DNA of 64,000 bases from Ectothiorhodospira mobilis (lineage in GTDB: Bacteria > Pseudomonadota > Gammaproteobacteria > Ectothiorhodospirales > Ectothiorhodospiraceae). This document shows, piece after piece, positions 37,605 to 47,800 of the stretch. Position 1 is the first letter of the stretch; each line of letters starts with the position of its first letter. The notes beneath the pieces are model-generated. The model saw only the letters and a list, made by a program, of their open reading frames with translations. It was not told the DNA's origin and searched no databases. The stretch lies in NCBI RefSeq assembly GCF_900114895.1, contig NZ_FOUO01000001.1, positions 248,001 to 312,000 of the forward strand, read 5' to 3'. Position numbers and translations under genes: made by a program.

Positions 37605-38378
37605 CTAGGCGTGGGCGCCGAAAGGGGGATCCGACAGCGGCTGTTCCGTCCAGTCCATACCCGCGGCCTTCAGGGCCTGGAGCAGCTGGCGCATCGCATC
37701 GGCCACGGCATCCGCCGGCCCCTTCACCCCCAGCTCCACCTCCCGGCATCCGTCCCGGGTGGACGGCAGACTGGAGACCCGGATCTGCGGGAATTCCTGC
37801 ATCAGCGATTCCATCACCGGAACCAGTTCCGACTCCGGGGCTCCGTGGACCCGCACCAGGCGCAGCACGCTGGGCATGCGGTGGAACAGATGCCGGTAGT
37901 GGGTGTCCAGGACCCATTCCACCATGGGCCATGCCATGTTGGGAAAACCCGGCACACAATGATGATGACGCCAGCTGAATCCCGGCACGCGGTTGACCGG
38001 GTTGGGGATCAGTTCGGCCCCCTGCGGCAGATGGGCCATGCGGATGCGGTGGGGATAGGCCGCCTCCCCGAAGCGTTCCTCCAGGAGGGCCACGGCCCCG
38101 GGGTGCGGGGTCAGGGGTACACCTGCCGCCTGTGCCAGGCACTGGCGGGTACGGTCATCGGGGGTGGCACCGATGCCGCCAAAGCTGAACACCACCGCCT
38201 CCTCCAGGGCCAGGGTCTGGCGCAGGTTGTCCGTCAGCAGGTGGGCCTCGTCCCCGACAAAACGCACGAAGGAGAGCTCCAGGCCACGCCGGGCCAGGGC
38301 CTCGATGAGAAAGGCCATGTGCCTGTCCCGGCGCCTGCCGGACAGGAGTTCATCGCCGATGATCAGGGCGCCGATCAA
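37605..38378 (-). CDS. CinA N-terminal / molybdopterin-binding-fold protein
   Basis: A 257-residue protein of the COG1058 group (MoCF-biosynthesis fold as in the CinA N-terminus and nicotinamide-nucleotide processing enzymes). The signature GALIIGDELLSGRRRDRH at the start, FSFGGIGATPDDRTRQCLAQ and VNRVPGFSWR are typical. No C-terminal amidohydrolase domain is present, so NMN deamidation is unlikely. It appears to start at a TTG (38378) overlapping the hemH stop (TTGA), implying translational coupling to ferrochelatase. Confidence 0.85.
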   Translation of the reverse strand: MIGALIIGDELLSGRRRDRHMAFLIEALARRGLELSFVRFVGDEAHLLTDNLRQTLALEEAVVFSFGGIGATPDDRTRQCLAQAAGVPLTPHPGAVALLEERFGEAAYPHRIRMAHLPQGAELIPNPVNRVPGFSWRHHHCVPGFPNMAWPMVEWVLDTHYRHLFHRMPSVLRLVRVHGAPESELVPVMESLMQEFPQIRVSSLPSTRDGCREVELGVKGPADAVADAMRQLLQALKAAGMDWTEQPLSDPPFGAHA

Positions 38379-39484
38379 TTCTTCGCGCCCATGGCCAGGG
38401 CACGGGCGCGGGCCAGCTCACCGGCCTCCCTCAAGGCCTTGGCGTCGTAGTTCTCGTCGGCCTCGGGCCACCCCTGCACGTGGCGCAGGATCAGCTCCGC
38501 CAGGGCGTCGGCGTGGTCCTCCCGGGTGTTGAGGGCGGGGATGTAACTGAACCGCTGCCCGCCGGCCGCCAGGAAGGCCTCGCGGCTCTCGTCGGCGATC
38601 TCCTCCAGGGTCTCCAGGCAGTCGGCGGAGAAGCCGGGGCAGACCACATCCAGGGCCTTTACCCCCCGATCGGGCAGACCCTGGATGGTCTCCAGGGTAT
38701 AGGGGGTGAGCCATTGCTGCTTGCCGAAACGGGACTGGAAGGTCACCTCCCAGCGGTCCTCCGGCAGGTCCAGATGCTCCGCCACCAGACGCGCGGTGGT
38801 CTGGCAATAGCAGTGGTAGGGATCCCCCTGGTCCAGGTAACTCCTGGGGATGCCATGGAAGGAGAACAGCAGGTGGTCCCCGCGGCCGTGCTGGGCCCAG
38901 TGCTCCCGGATGCTGGCGGCCAGGGCCTCGATATAGGCGGGCTCGCTGTGGTAACCGGTGACAAAGCGCGTCTCCGGCACCCAGCGCCAGCGGCTGAGGG
39001 CATGGGAGACGGCATCGAAGGTGGACCCGGTGGTGGAGGCGGCGTACTGGGGATAGAGGGGCAAGATCAGCAGGCGCCTTGCCCCGGCCCGGCGCAGTTC
39101 CTCCAGGCCGGCGGCGATGGAGGGATTGCCATAGCGCATGGCCACGGCCACCTTCACCGGGCCGTACATGCGCCGGGCGACCCGCTCGGCCACGGCCTGG
39201 CCCTGGGCACGGGTGATGCTCAGCAGCGGCGAGCCCTGCTCGCCCCAGATGCGGGCGTACTTGGCCGCGCTCTTGCGCGGGCGGGTGTTGAGGATGATGC
39301 CGTGCAGCAGCAACCACCACAGCACCCGGGGGAACTCCACCACCCGAGGATCCCAGAGGAATTCCCGCAGGTAACGCCGCAGGGCCTGAGGTGTGGGCGC
39401 ATCGGGCGTTCCCAGGTTGCTGATCAGGATCCCCAGGGTATGCGGACTCCCGTGACGATAATCCGGCTCGCCGATATAGCGCAT
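38375..39484 (-). CDS. hemH: Ferrochelatase
   Basis: A 369-residue enzyme that inserts Fe2+ into protoporphyrin IX, the last step of protoheme synthesis. Motifs: LGILISNLGTPDAPTPQALR at the N-terminus, LPLYPQYAASTTGSTFD (porphyrin-binding loop), LLFSFHGIP with the catalytic His, CYCQTTARLVAEHL, and VVCPGFSADCLETLEEIADE. Length is normal for gammaproteobacteria. The ATG at 39484 is preceded by a purine-rich GGAAAAAG. An in-frame upstream extension to 39796 lacks family similarity. Confidence 0.96.
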   Translation of the reverse strand: MRYIGEPDYRHGSPHTLGILISNLGTPDAPTPQALRRYLREFLWDPRVVEFPRVLWWLLLHGIILNTRPRKSAAKYARIWGEQGSPLLSITRAQGQAVAERVARRMYGPVKVAVAMRYGNPSIAAGLEELRRAGARRLLILPLYPQYAASTTGSTFDAVSHALSRWRWVPETRFVTGYHSEPAYIEALAASIREHWAQHGRGDHLLFSFHGIPRSYLDQGDPYHCYCQTTARLVAEHLDLPEDRWEVTFQSRFGKQQWLTPYTLETIQGLPDRGVKALDVVCPGFSADCLETLEEIADESREAFLAAGGQRFSYIPALNTREDHADALAELILRHVQGWPEADENYDAKALREAGELARARALAMGAKN

Positions 39485-39834
39485 CGCGTGTTCTTTTTCC
39501 GGGTGTGTAGACCGCCCCGGGGCATCCGCGACCTCTCCGCCGGTACGCGTACCGGACCATGCGGGCGCGGGGGCTTCTGTATAGAGCTCGACCGCCATTC
39601 CAATCTTCCCCATTGGGCGCAAGCGTGACTGTAAACCGATGGGCCGGGATTCACCAGGGTTGACGGGATGTGCGGACCGTAATCCTTGCGCCATGACAGG
39701 GTCCTGGGGAGAACGCGCCGCAAGGTCCGCCCCGGCGCGATGCCCGGTGTTGCTGCGGGATTTGAGCCCACCCTGCTGCAACCGGTCTGCAGGCACCCGG
39801 CCCTGATCCGCGCAGCCGATCCCACCGCACCCGC
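39485..39834. other. Intergenic region upstream of hemH
   Basis: About 350 bases between the HNH gene and hemH. It contains a long imperfect hairpin at 39744-39785 (outer arms CCGGTGTTGC and GCAACCGG, inner GCGGG and CCC around ATTTGAG). Its reverse strand superficially resembles a tRNA T-arm, but no acceptor or anticodon arms follow. No gene is supported; the hemH promoter should lie here but cannot be pinpointed. Confidence 0.35.
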
Positions 39835-40419
39835 TTACTGCAGCGGACGCCGCCTCAGCGGGCTGGAGCGCGGGAAATGGGCCTGCAGGAACTCCATCTG
39901 ATCCGCCAGGACACGGCGTCCCTGCAGGTAGATGTACTCGGCATGGGTGGGCACGAAGGGCACGGCCAGCAACTGCATGCCCGCCTGTTCCGGGGTGTGT
40001 CCCGCCTTATGGTTGTTGCAGCGCTTGCAGGCGGTGACCACGTTGACCCAGTGATCCGCCCCGCCCTGGCTCAGGGGCGTGACATGATCCCGGGACAGGT
40101 CGTGGGGCCGGAAGCGCTCGCCGCAATAGAGGCAGAGGAAGGCGTCGCGCCGGAACAGGGCCGCATTGTTCAGGGGAGGCACGTAGCCACCGTGGATGGC
40201 CTTGTTGGTGCCATGGGTGGCGAGGATGGAGTTCACCTCCACCACGCTGCGCCGCCCGGTGCGGGCATTGATGCCGCCATGCACGCGGTAGAGCACCGAG
40301 CCGCAGGCATAGGCCACCTGCCCGGCGTGGTAGAGCCGCACGGCCTGCTGATAGTTGATCCATTCCATCGGCATGCCGGAGGCATCGGTGCGCAGCACCT
40401 GCTGTGTGAGCTCGTACAC
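39835..40419 (-). CDS. HNH endonuclease family protein
   Basis: About 194 residues. The HNH nuclease core is at residues ~95-150: CLYCGERF with the paired CKRCNNHK forming a zinc site, DHVTPLSQGG as the metal-binding D/H, and a final N/H pair. The N-terminal region (INYQQAVRLYHAGQVAYACG) is characteristic of a chromosomally conserved subgroup found alone in many gammaproteobacteria, not of restriction or phage enzymes. The GTG at 40419 is taken as start; ATG codons at the MPMEW segment are alternatives. Confidence 0.82.
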   Translation of the reverse strand: MYELTQQVLRTDASGMPMEWINYQQAVRLYHAGQVAYACGSVLYRVHGGINARTGRRSVVEVNSILATHGTNKAIHGGYVPPLNNAALFRRDAFLCLYCGERFRPHDLSRDHVTPLSQGGADHWVNVVTACKRCNNHKAGHTPEQAGMQLLAVPFVPTHAEYIYLQGRRVLADQMEFLQAHFPRSSPLRRRPLQ

Positions 40420-40644
40420 CCCTCGTTCCCCCGAAAGGTTATACCGACACCCCTTGACTCTGCCCCAATCCCGGCAAGAAAGCAATTATCAAGCCGCGAT
40501 CCGCCCCCGCCGCGGCCACCATGGAGGACCGCACAACCCCGCTGCGGGGGGATTTCCCGTCCATGTTCAAAGCCTTTGGAATTTCCGCTACCATGCCAGG
40601 CTTTACACGGCCACCACCCCTGCACGGGCAGACGGAGTACAGCC

Positions 40645-41778
40645 ATGCCGATCAAACTTGCCATACCGAAAGAGACCGCCCGCGGCGAGCGGCGGGTCGC
40701 CCTGGATCCCTCGGTGGCGGCCCGGTTCGCCCAGACGGGCATCGAGGTGCTTCTCCAGAAAGGGGCGGGCAACGAGGCCCACTTCCCGGACGAGGCCTAC
40801 ACCGAGGCCCGCGTGGTGGAAGACGCCAAGGCGCTCCTGGGTGAGGCGGACATCGTGGTGAAGGTGGCCCCCCCCACGGTGGAAGAGGTCAACCAGATGA
40901 AGGACGGGGCCCTGATGGCGGGGTTCTTCCACGCCCACAAACATACCGACGTGGTCCAGGCGCTGCAGAAGAAGAAGATCACCGCCTTCGCCATGGAGCT
41001 GATCCCGCGCATCTCCCGCGCCCAGAGCATGGACGCCCTCTCCTCCCAGGCTGCGGTGGGCGGCTACAAGGCCGCGCTCATGGGGGCCGACCTGTCCTGC
41101 CGCTTCTTCCCCATGCTCACCACCGCCGCCGGCACCATCCGCCCCGCCAAGGTGGTGGTCATCGGCGCCGGCGTGGCCGGGCTGCAGGCCATCGCCACCG
41201 CCCGCCGCCTGGGGGCCCTGGTGGAGGCCTACGACGTGCGTTCCGCCACCCGGGAGCAGGTGGAGTCCCTGGGGGCCCGTTTCATCGACCTGGGCGTGCA
41301 GGCCGAGGGCGAGGGGGGCTACGCCCGCGAACTCACCGACGAGGAGAAGGCGCAGCAGCAGGAGGCCCTGGCGCAACATGTGGCCCAGGCGGATGTGCTC
41401 ATCACCACCGCCGCCGTGCCCGGCCGCCAGGCGCCGGTGCTCATCCCCCAGAAGATGGTCTCGGGCATGAAGCCCGGGGCGGTGATCATCGACCTGGCGG
41501 CGGAGAGCGGCGGCAACTGCGAGCTCACCAAGCCGGGCAAGACCGTCACCCGCGGCGGCGTGACCATCCACGGCCCCGAGAACGTGGCCAGCCAGGTGGC
41601 CCTGCACGCCAGCGAGATGTACGCCAAGAATCTGTTCAACTTCCTCACCCCCATGCTGCCCGAGGGCCGGCTGGAGCTGAACTGGGACGATGAGGTCATC
41701 GCCCAGAGCTGCCTCACCCACGAAGGGGCCATCCGGCATGAGGCGACCCGCAGCCTGATCGAAGGAGCCAAGTCATGA
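40645..41778 (+). CDS. pntAA: NAD(P) transhydrogenase subunit alpha, domain I
   Basis: A 377-residue soluble NAD(H)-binding subunit of the proton-pumping transhydrogenase. It begins MPIKLAIPKETARGERRVAL as in PntA/AlaDH. The Rossmann motif is VVVIGAGVAGLQAIATARRL near residue 170, with the RQD-loop type region earlier (HAHKHTDVV). In E. coli this domain is fused to the first membrane helices; here it is separate, as in Rhodospirillum rubrum. GGAG precedes the ATG at 40645. Its stop overlaps pntAB (ATGA). Confidence 0.95.
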   Translation: MPIKLAIPKETARGERRVALDPSVAARFAQTGIEVLLQKGAGNEAHFPDEAYTEARVVEDAKALLGEADIVVKVAPPTVEEVNQMKDGALMAGFFHAHKHTDVVQALQKKKITAFAMELIPRISRAQSMDALSSQAAVGGYKAALMGADLSCRFFPMLTTAAGTIRPAKVVVIGAGVAGLQAIATARRLGALVEAYDVRSATREQVESLGARFIDLGVQAEGEGGYARELTDEEKAQQQEALAQHVAQADVLITTAAVPGRQAPVLIPQKMVSGMKPGAVIIDLAAESGGNCELTKPGKTVTRGGVTIHGPENVASQVALHASEMYAKNLFNFLTPMLPEGRLELNWDDEVIAQSCLTHEGAIRHEATRSLIEGAKS

Positions 41779-42065
41779 TCGAGGGTTTTGTCGCACTCTA
41801 CATCTTCATGCTCGCGGCCTTCACCGGCTACGAGGTGATCTCCAAGGTGCCGGTGATCCTGCACACGCCGCTCATGTCCGGCTCCAACTTCGTCCACGGC
41901 ATCGTCCTGGTGGGCACCATGGTGGCCCTGGGCCATGCCGAGACCGGCATGCAGCAGCTGGTGGGCTTCGTCGCCGTGATCCTGGCGGCGGGCAACGCCG
42001 TGGGCGGGTATGTGGTGACCGAACGCATGCTCGAGATGTTCAAGAGCAGCAAGGGGAATCAGTAA
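41775..42065 (+). CDS. pntAB: NAD(P) transhydrogenase subunit alpha, membrane part
   Basis: A 96-residue hydrophobic subunit with three helices, corresponding to the membrane part of E. coli PntA. It starts MIEGFVALYIFMLAAFTGYE and contains HTPLMSGSNFVHGIVLVGTM, the well-conserved helix of domain II. It overlaps pntAA by four bases and ends directly before pntB. Confidence 0.95.
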   Translation: MIEGFVALYIFMLAAFTGYEVISKVPVILHTPLMSGSNFVHGIVLVGTMVALGHAETGMQQLVGFVAVILAAGNAVGGYVVTERMLEMFKSSKGNQ

Positions 42066-43448
42066 ATGAGCTTCATCATCAATCTCGCCTACTTCGCGGC
42101 GGCGGTGCTGTTCATCGTCGGCCTCAAGCAGATGGCCTCCCCGGTCACCGCCCGGCGCGGCATCGTCTGGGCCGGCTGGGGCATGGTGCTGGCCACCGTG
42201 GTCACCTTCCTGCACCCCGAGGTGGTGGGCTTTGTCAATTACCTGCTCATCCTCCTGGGGATCGGCATCGGCGGCAGCCTGGCCTGGTACACGGGCAAGC
42301 GGGTGGCCATGACCGACATGCCGCAGATGATCGCCCTGTACAACGGCATGGGGGGCGGCGCCGCCGCCGGCATCGGCATCGTGGCCCTGATGCAGGCCGA
42401 CACCCTGGCCTGGACCACGCAGTTCATCGCCGTGCTGGGGATCATCATCGGCTCGGTGGCCTTCTCCGGGTCGCTGATCGCCTTCGCCAAGCTCCAGGGG
42501 CTCATCAAGAAGTCCATCCGCTTCGACCGTCAGCAGAAGATCAACCTGGGGGTCCTGGGGGGCACCCTGCTGCTGGGCCTGATCATCGCCTTCAGCGGCA
42601 GCCAGGTGAATGGCACCCTGTTGCTGCTGTTCGTGCTCCTGGCCCTGGCCTTCGGCGTGCTCATGACCATCCCCATCGGCGGCGCCGACATGCCGGTGAT
42701 CATCTCCCTGTACAACGCCCTCACCGGCCTGGCCGTGGGCTTCAAGGGGCTGGTGCTGGACAACGCCGCGCTGATGATCGCCGGGGTGGTGGTGGGCTCC
42801 GCCGGCACCCTGCTCACCCAGCTCATGGCCAAGGCCATGAACCGGCCCCTGTCCAACGTGCTGTTCTCCCAGTTCGGCGAGACCGCCACGGAGGAACAGG
42901 GTGAGATCACCGGCACCCTCAAGCCCATCGAGGCCTCCGATGCCGGCATCATGATGGCCTACGCCAACAAGGTGATCATCGTCCCGGGCTACGGCATGGC
43001 GGTGGCCCAGGCGCAGCACAAGATCTGGGAACTCACCCAGCGCCTGCAGGAACGGGGCGTGGACGTGAAGTTCGCCATCCACCCGGTGGCGGGGCGCATG
43101 CCCGGGCACATGAACGTGCTCCTGGCCGAGGCCGGCGTGCCCTACGACCTCATCTACGACCTGGACGAGATCAACACCGAGTTCAAGACGGCGGACGTGG
43201 CCGTGGTCATCGGGGCCAATGACGTAGTCAACCCCGTGGCCCGCACCAACCCGGAAAGCCCCATCTACGGCATGCCCATCCTCAACGTGGACGAGGCCAA
43301 GAACGTCATCGTCATCAAGCGAGGCAAGGGGGCCGGCTTCTCCGGGGTGGAGAACCACCTTTTCTACGCCGACAACACCCGTATGCTCTACGGCGATGGC
43401 CAGAAGGTGGCCGGGGAACTGGTGGCGGCGGTCAAGGGACTGGGCTGA
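42066..43448 (+). CDS. pntB: NAD(P) transhydrogenase subunit beta
   Basis: A 460-residue subunit: nine-helix membrane domain (residues ~1-260) and NADP(H)-binding domain III (~280-460) with the reversed Rossmann fold (IIVPGYGMAVAQAQHKIWEL, HPVAGRMPGHMNVLLAEAGV). With pntAA and pntAB it forms the full enzyme that uses the proton gradient to make NADPH, or in reverse dissipates it. It starts immediately after the pntAB stop (TAAATG). A strong terminator follows 35 bases downstream. Confidence 0.96.
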   Translation: MSFIINLAYFAAAVLFIVGLKQMASPVTARRGIVWAGWGMVLATVVTFLHPEVVGFVNYLLILLGIGIGGSLAWYTGKRVAMTDMPQMIALYNGMGGGAAAGIGIVALMQADTLAWTTQFIAVLGIIIGSVAFSGSLIAFAKLQGLIKKSIRFDRQQKINLGVLGGTLLLGLIIAFSGSQVNGTLLLLFVLLALAFGVLMTIPIGGADMPVIISLYNALTGLAVGFKGLVLDNAALMIAGVVVGSAGTLLTQLMAKAMNRPLSNVLFSQFGETATEEQGEITGTLKPIEASDAGIMMAYANKVIIVPGYGMAVAQAQHKIWELTQRLQERGVDVKFAIHPVAGRMPGHMNVLLAEAGVPYDLIYDLDEINTEFKTADVAVVIGANDVVNPVARTNPESPIYGMPILNVDEAKNVIVIKRGKGAGFSGVENHLFYADNTRMLYGDGQKVAGELVAAVKGLG

Positions 43449-43482
43449 CCCCACCCTGCCCTCGCCAACCTGAAGCACGCAG

Positions 43483-43507
43483 CGCCCGGGCCCAGCCCGG
43501 GCGTTTT
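43483..43507 (+). terminator. Intrinsic terminator of the pnt operon
   Basis: CGCCCGGGC (43483-43491) pairs perfectly with GCCCGGGCG (43495-43503) around a three-base loop, followed by TTTT. It lies 35 bases after pntB. Confidence 0.85.
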
Positions 43508-43530
43508 GCGTTGGACGTGACCCTCGGCAG

Positions 43531-43595
43531 ATGCGTGCCGCAGGGAGGCGGCGTGCATGCAGCCCCGCAGGGACGTGTCCACGGCGTCCCCACTC
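43531..43595. repeat. Structured repeat, partial copy without matching arms
   Basis: This copy has the conserved hairpin GCCGC-AGGGAG-GCGGC and downstream a diverged core (CGCAGGGACGTGTCCACGGCGTCCC), as in the full copies at 43606-43707 and 58755-58863. The flanks show no long inverted arms. It sits immediately before the complete copy, forming a small tandem. Confidence 0.6.
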
Positions 43596-43605
43596 GGCCG
43601 GATCA

Positions 43606-43707
43606 GGGGGTCCGTGTCGCCCGTGGCGGGTGTGCGCCGCAGGGAGGCGGCGCGCAAGCCTACAGGGAGGTATTCACTGCGTCCCGCCACGGGCGACACG
43701 GACCCCC
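43606..43707. repeat. Structured intergenic repeat, full copy with 25-bp perfect arms
   Basis: Left arm 43606-43630 and right arm 43683-43707 are perfect 25-base reverse complements. Between them is a hairpin GCGCCGC-AGGGAG-GCGGCGC (43634-43653), followed by the core AGCCTACAGGGAGGTATTCA and TGCGTCCC. The core and the AGGGAG loop are shared with the copy at 58.8 kb, while the arms have different sequence but the same pairing design. It lies between pntB and the patatin gene; function unknown. Confidence 0.75.
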
Positions 43708-43729
43708 AGCCCCCCACAGGCAAATTGAA

Positions 43730-44677
43730 TCAGATCCGGGAAGGCGCCCGCTGGGCCATCCCCTCCAGGTTCTCCCGCGCCAGGCGCTGCCCCAGCTCGA
43801 TCACCGGGCGCGCACGGTGAAACTCGTGGATCATGCACACGTTCTTGGGCACGCTGATCACCAGATCGGGCCGGAAGACCGCCAGGTGCTGACGGGTGAT
43901 GGCCGCCTGCATGGTATCCAAGGAGCGCATGAGCACCTCCGACAAGGCCATGCCCTCCGCCGCCCTGGGGGAGCCCTCCCCCCCCAGGGACTCCACATAG
44001 CCCCGCATCCGCTCCAGCAGACCCTGACGGTCTTCCTCCCCCTCCCCTTCCCCTGAACCGGCCTGCGCCCCATCCTCGGTCTCCGGCGCCGGACCGTTCA
44101 CGTCCACCACGATGGTGAGATCCGTGAAGGTGCGCAGGGTCGGGGCCACGGGCACGGGGTTGAGCAGCCCGCCATCCACCAGGGTGCGCCCCTGGTAGCG
44201 GTGGGGCGTGAACACCGCCGGGATGGCAATGGAGGCGCGGATGGCATCGAACAGCGAACCCTCGCTCATCCACACCTCCCGCCCCCGCTCGATATCCACC
44301 GCCACGGCGGTGAAATGGATGGGCAGGTGCTCGATATCCCGTTCCCCCACCAGATCGCGAAGCTTGCGGATCAGCTTGTCGCCCCGGATCAGACCGCCGC
44401 CGGCGAAGCTCCAGTCCAGCAGGCCGAGCACATCCGACTGGCTCAGGCCCTGCACCCAGTCGGCATAGGTCTCCAGCTCCCCCAGGGCATAGATGCCCCC
44501 CACCAGCGCCCCCATGGAACTCCCGGCAATGGCACGCACCTCGTAGCCCCGGGCCTCCAGTTCACGGATCACGCCGATATGGGCCAGCCCCCGGGCGCCT
44601 CCGGAACCCAGCACCAGGGACACGGTGCGCGCCTGGGTGCGCACGGGGTTCTTATTGCGTTTTTTCATCAAGGACAC
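43730..44677 (-). CDS. Patatin-like phospholipase (RssA-type)
   Basis: A 315-residue protein with the patatin domain: oxyanion-hole motif VLGSGGARGLAHIGV, nucleophile motif GSSMGALVGG and the Asp of the dyad in LVDGGLLNPVP. These enzymes hydrolyse acyl esters of lipids. An acidic, low-complexity insert (~residues 200-215, EDGAQAGSGEGEGEEDRQ) precedes the C-terminal helices. The GTG at 44677 is favoured because GGAGG sits six bases upstream; ATG 44668 is in frame. It converges on the structured repeat downstream of pntB. Confidence 0.9.
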   Translation of the reverse strand: MSLMKKRNKNPVRTQARTVSLVLGSGGARGLAHIGVIRELEARGYEVRAIAGSSMGALVGGIYALGELETYADWVQGLSQSDVLGLLDWSFAGGGLIRGDKLIRKLRDLVGERDIEHLPIHFTAVAVDIERGREVWMSEGSLFDAIRASIAIPAVFTPHRYQGRTLVDGGLLNPVPVAPTLRTFTDLTIVVDVNGPAPETEDGAQAGSGEGEGEEDRQGLLERMRGYVESLGGEGSPRAAEGMALSEVLMRSLDTMQAAITRQHLAVFRPDLVISVPKNVCMIHEFHRARPVIELGQRLARENLEGMAQRAPSRI

Positions 44678-44814
44678 TGAAAGCCTCCAAAGGAGACGCA
44701 GAGAAAGGAAGCCAGAGCATAACCCGGCGCCGGCAAGGCCGTCAGCGCTCGGGTCTTGCCCGTACCGTGGACTCCCCTACACTGGATCCATTCCCAGCCA
44801 AGGACCCCCTCACC

Positions 44815-47800
44815 ATGCGCCGCACCCTCCGCCTTCTTCTGCTCCCCCTGCTACTGCCCCTGGCCCCGATGCTGGCGGCCCAGGAGGCGGAACCCTGGAA
44901 GGCGCTGGATCGGACCCAATGGGCGCAGGTACGCACACAACTGGCCGCCGCCACCGAGGCCCTGGGTCCGATGCTGCGGGCCATCGACACCGAGGACGCC
45001 GAACGCTGGCTGGCGCAAAGCCCCGAGGAACAACTCGCCGCCCAGGCGGAGGCGGCGGAAGGACCCGCAAAGCCCCTCTGGACCCAGGCCCTGGAGGTGG
45101 AACGAGCGTCGATCCAGCGCATCCAGGGTGCACTGGAACGGGCCGAGGCGGCCCGGGCACTGCCCCGCGCCCTGGAAGAGACCTCGCGCCGGCTGCAACG
45201 GGAGCTCCCCCCGCTCCTGGAACCGGTGCCCGCGGAACGGACCATCAGCGAATTGGAAGAGACCTGGACGCAGCTGTCCCGCCAACGCGAGCGGGCCGCG
45301 CTGGAACTGGGGCAGCGCCAGGCCACGCTGGAGGGGCTGCGGGAACAGCTCAAGGCTCAGTCGATCCCCTTGGAACCGCCCCGGGGGCAGCCGGAAGCCC
45401 CCCCGGCATCCATACCGAACCCCGGGGATGACCCTGCCCTGGAAGAGGCCCGGGCGGCCCTGGAGGCGGCGCAACAGCGCCAGGCCTCCGCCCGGCTCAT
45501 CGCCGCGCAACTGGACGCCCAGAGCCTCCCGCCCCGGGTGCGGGCCCTGGACGCCTTGACCCGCGCCCTGGCCCTGGAACGGAACTGGCTCAATGCCCGC
45601 ATCGCCCAAGTGGAACAGGAGATCAACGACCGTTCCAGCGAGGAGTTGCGCGCCCTGCGGGAGGAATTGGCCTGGCTGCTGGAGCGGGAACCGGATGCCG
45701 ACTCGCGCTTCCCGGAGGAGATCCGGTCCCTACGGGAGCGCTTCGATCGCATCGCCCGCACCCAGACACGCATCCGCCAGCTACAGGAAGAGCGGGCTCG
45801 CTACGCCCGCATCGAGGAGGACCTGCGCCAGACCCTGGCCAACGTACGCGAACGCCTGGAGGTGAGCGGCCTCACCCAGGCCCTGGGGGGGCTCTTCCTG
45901 GAGGAGCAAAGGCGCCTGAGGGATCTGGAGGAATTGCGTTTCACGGTCACGGCCATCGAGCAGGAGATCACCGAATCCCGCCTGCGCGGCATCTCCCTAC
46001 GGGAGGCCCTGGCCACCGCCCAGCCATCCGGGCTGGAACCGGCCCAGGCACAGCTGCGGTCGCTGCGCCAACAGGCCCTGGAGAGCCAGTTACAGGCGGA
46101 ACAGACCCTCACCGCCCAACTGCAGCAGGCGGACGCGCATCTGCGCGCCGCCATCCGGCTACTGGACGAGCTGCAGCAGATCCTGCGGGAGACCCTGCTG
46201 TGGTGGCCCAGCCATGTCCCCGTGGGCAAGGACTGGGCCCTGGCCGTGCCGGTGGCCGTGGTGGCCCTGTTCGAACCCGACTCCTGGAAAGAACTCGGGA
46301 GGGCCCTGGTGGCCGTCACCTGGGGCAGCCCCATTCCAACCCTGCTCACCCTCCTGGGGGTGGGCGCCCTGCTGGCCTGGGGTCGCGGCACCCCGGCGCG
46401 GCTGGCGGAACTGGCCCGTCAGACCGAGCACCGTTTCACGGACCACATCCGGCTCACCTTCCGGGCCCTGGGCTGGAGCCTGATCCGTGCCCTGCCCATC
46501 CCCACCCTGCTCATGGCCACCGCCCTGCGCCTGCAGGCCCTGCCGGAAGCGGGCTACGGCGTGGAAATCCTGGGGACCATGCTCTTCAGCGCCGCCGTCT
46601 GGTGGCTGGCGGGTCACCTGTTGCTCCTGTTCACCCGCAGCGACGGCGTGGGCGTGGCCCATTTCGGCTGGCCGGAACTCCTGTTGCACCGGGTACGCCG
46701 GGACCTCACCTGGTTCCTCCCGGCGCAACTGCTGCTCATCCTCTTCCTGGCCCTGGCCTTCGGTCACCCCGAGGAGGCGGTGTTCAACGTCTTCGGCCGC
46801 CTGGGGCTGCTGGCCGCCGCCGTCCTGGTGGGTCTCCTGGGCTGGCGGCTGCTGGCCCCGCCGCCCAAGGGGGCCCGGCCCCTGCTGGAGGAACGCAAGC
46901 GCCGTTTCCTGAGACTGCTCATCCTCGCCGCCATCCTGGCCCTGGTGCTGCTGTGCCTGGGGGGGTATCTGCTCACCGTGGGGGAACTCCTGGACCGCAT
47001 CGTCGACACCGCCGTGGTCCTGGGGGCGGTATGGCTGGCCCACAGCCTGGCCGCCCGCGCCTTGATCCTGAGCGAGACCCGTCTGCTCATCCGTCGCATG
47101 CGGGAACAACGGGCCAAGGCCGCGGGTGAGAGCACCGCCGGGGCCGAGGGCGGCCTGGACCTGCCGGAGCGCCACCTGAGCCTGGAAGACGTGAACCAGC
47201 AGACCCGCACCCTGCTGCATGTCATCACCGGAGGCGGTGTGTTCATCGCCCTGTTCTGGGTCTGGTCGGACATGCTCCCGGCCCTCACCTGGCTGGACGG
47301 GGTCACCCTCTGGTCCCGCAGCATCCAGGTGGACGGCACGGAGGTGCTCAGCCGCGTCAGCCTGCAGGATTTCTTCATGGCGATCTTCCTGGGCATCCTC
47401 TTTACCCTGGCGGCGCGCAACCTGCCTGGCCTGGTGGAGATCCTGCTGGCGCGCAGCACACGCATGGATGCCGCCGGGCGCTACACCGTCACCATGCTGC
47501 TGCGCTATCTCATGGCGGTGATCGCGGTGGTGAGCGTATTCTCCCTGCTGGGACTGCGCTGGAGTGAGCTGCAGTGGATGGTGGCCGCCCTCACCCTGGG
47601 CCTGGGCTTTGGCCTGCAGGAGGTGGTGGCCAACTTCGTCTCCGGGCTCATCGTCCTCCTGGAACGGCCCGTGCGCGTGGGGGATACGGTCACCATCGGT
47701 GAGTACAGCGGCACCGTGGCCCGGATCCGCACCCGGGCCACTACCATCATCGATTGGGATAATAAGGAGGTGGTGGTCCCCAACAAGAACTTTATCACCG

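Noticed and set aside
39744-39785. tRNA-like T-arm on the minus strand (GTGGG-CTCAAAT-CCCGC)
   Set aside because: The T-loop lacks the first conserved T, and no acceptor stem, D-arm or anticodon arm can be built around it; it is better explained as an imperfect hairpin.
43531-43707. Possible CRISPR-like tandem repeats
   Set aside because: Only two units, of unequal length, with internal palindromes and no regular spacers or cas genes; it fits a structured intergenic repeat instead.
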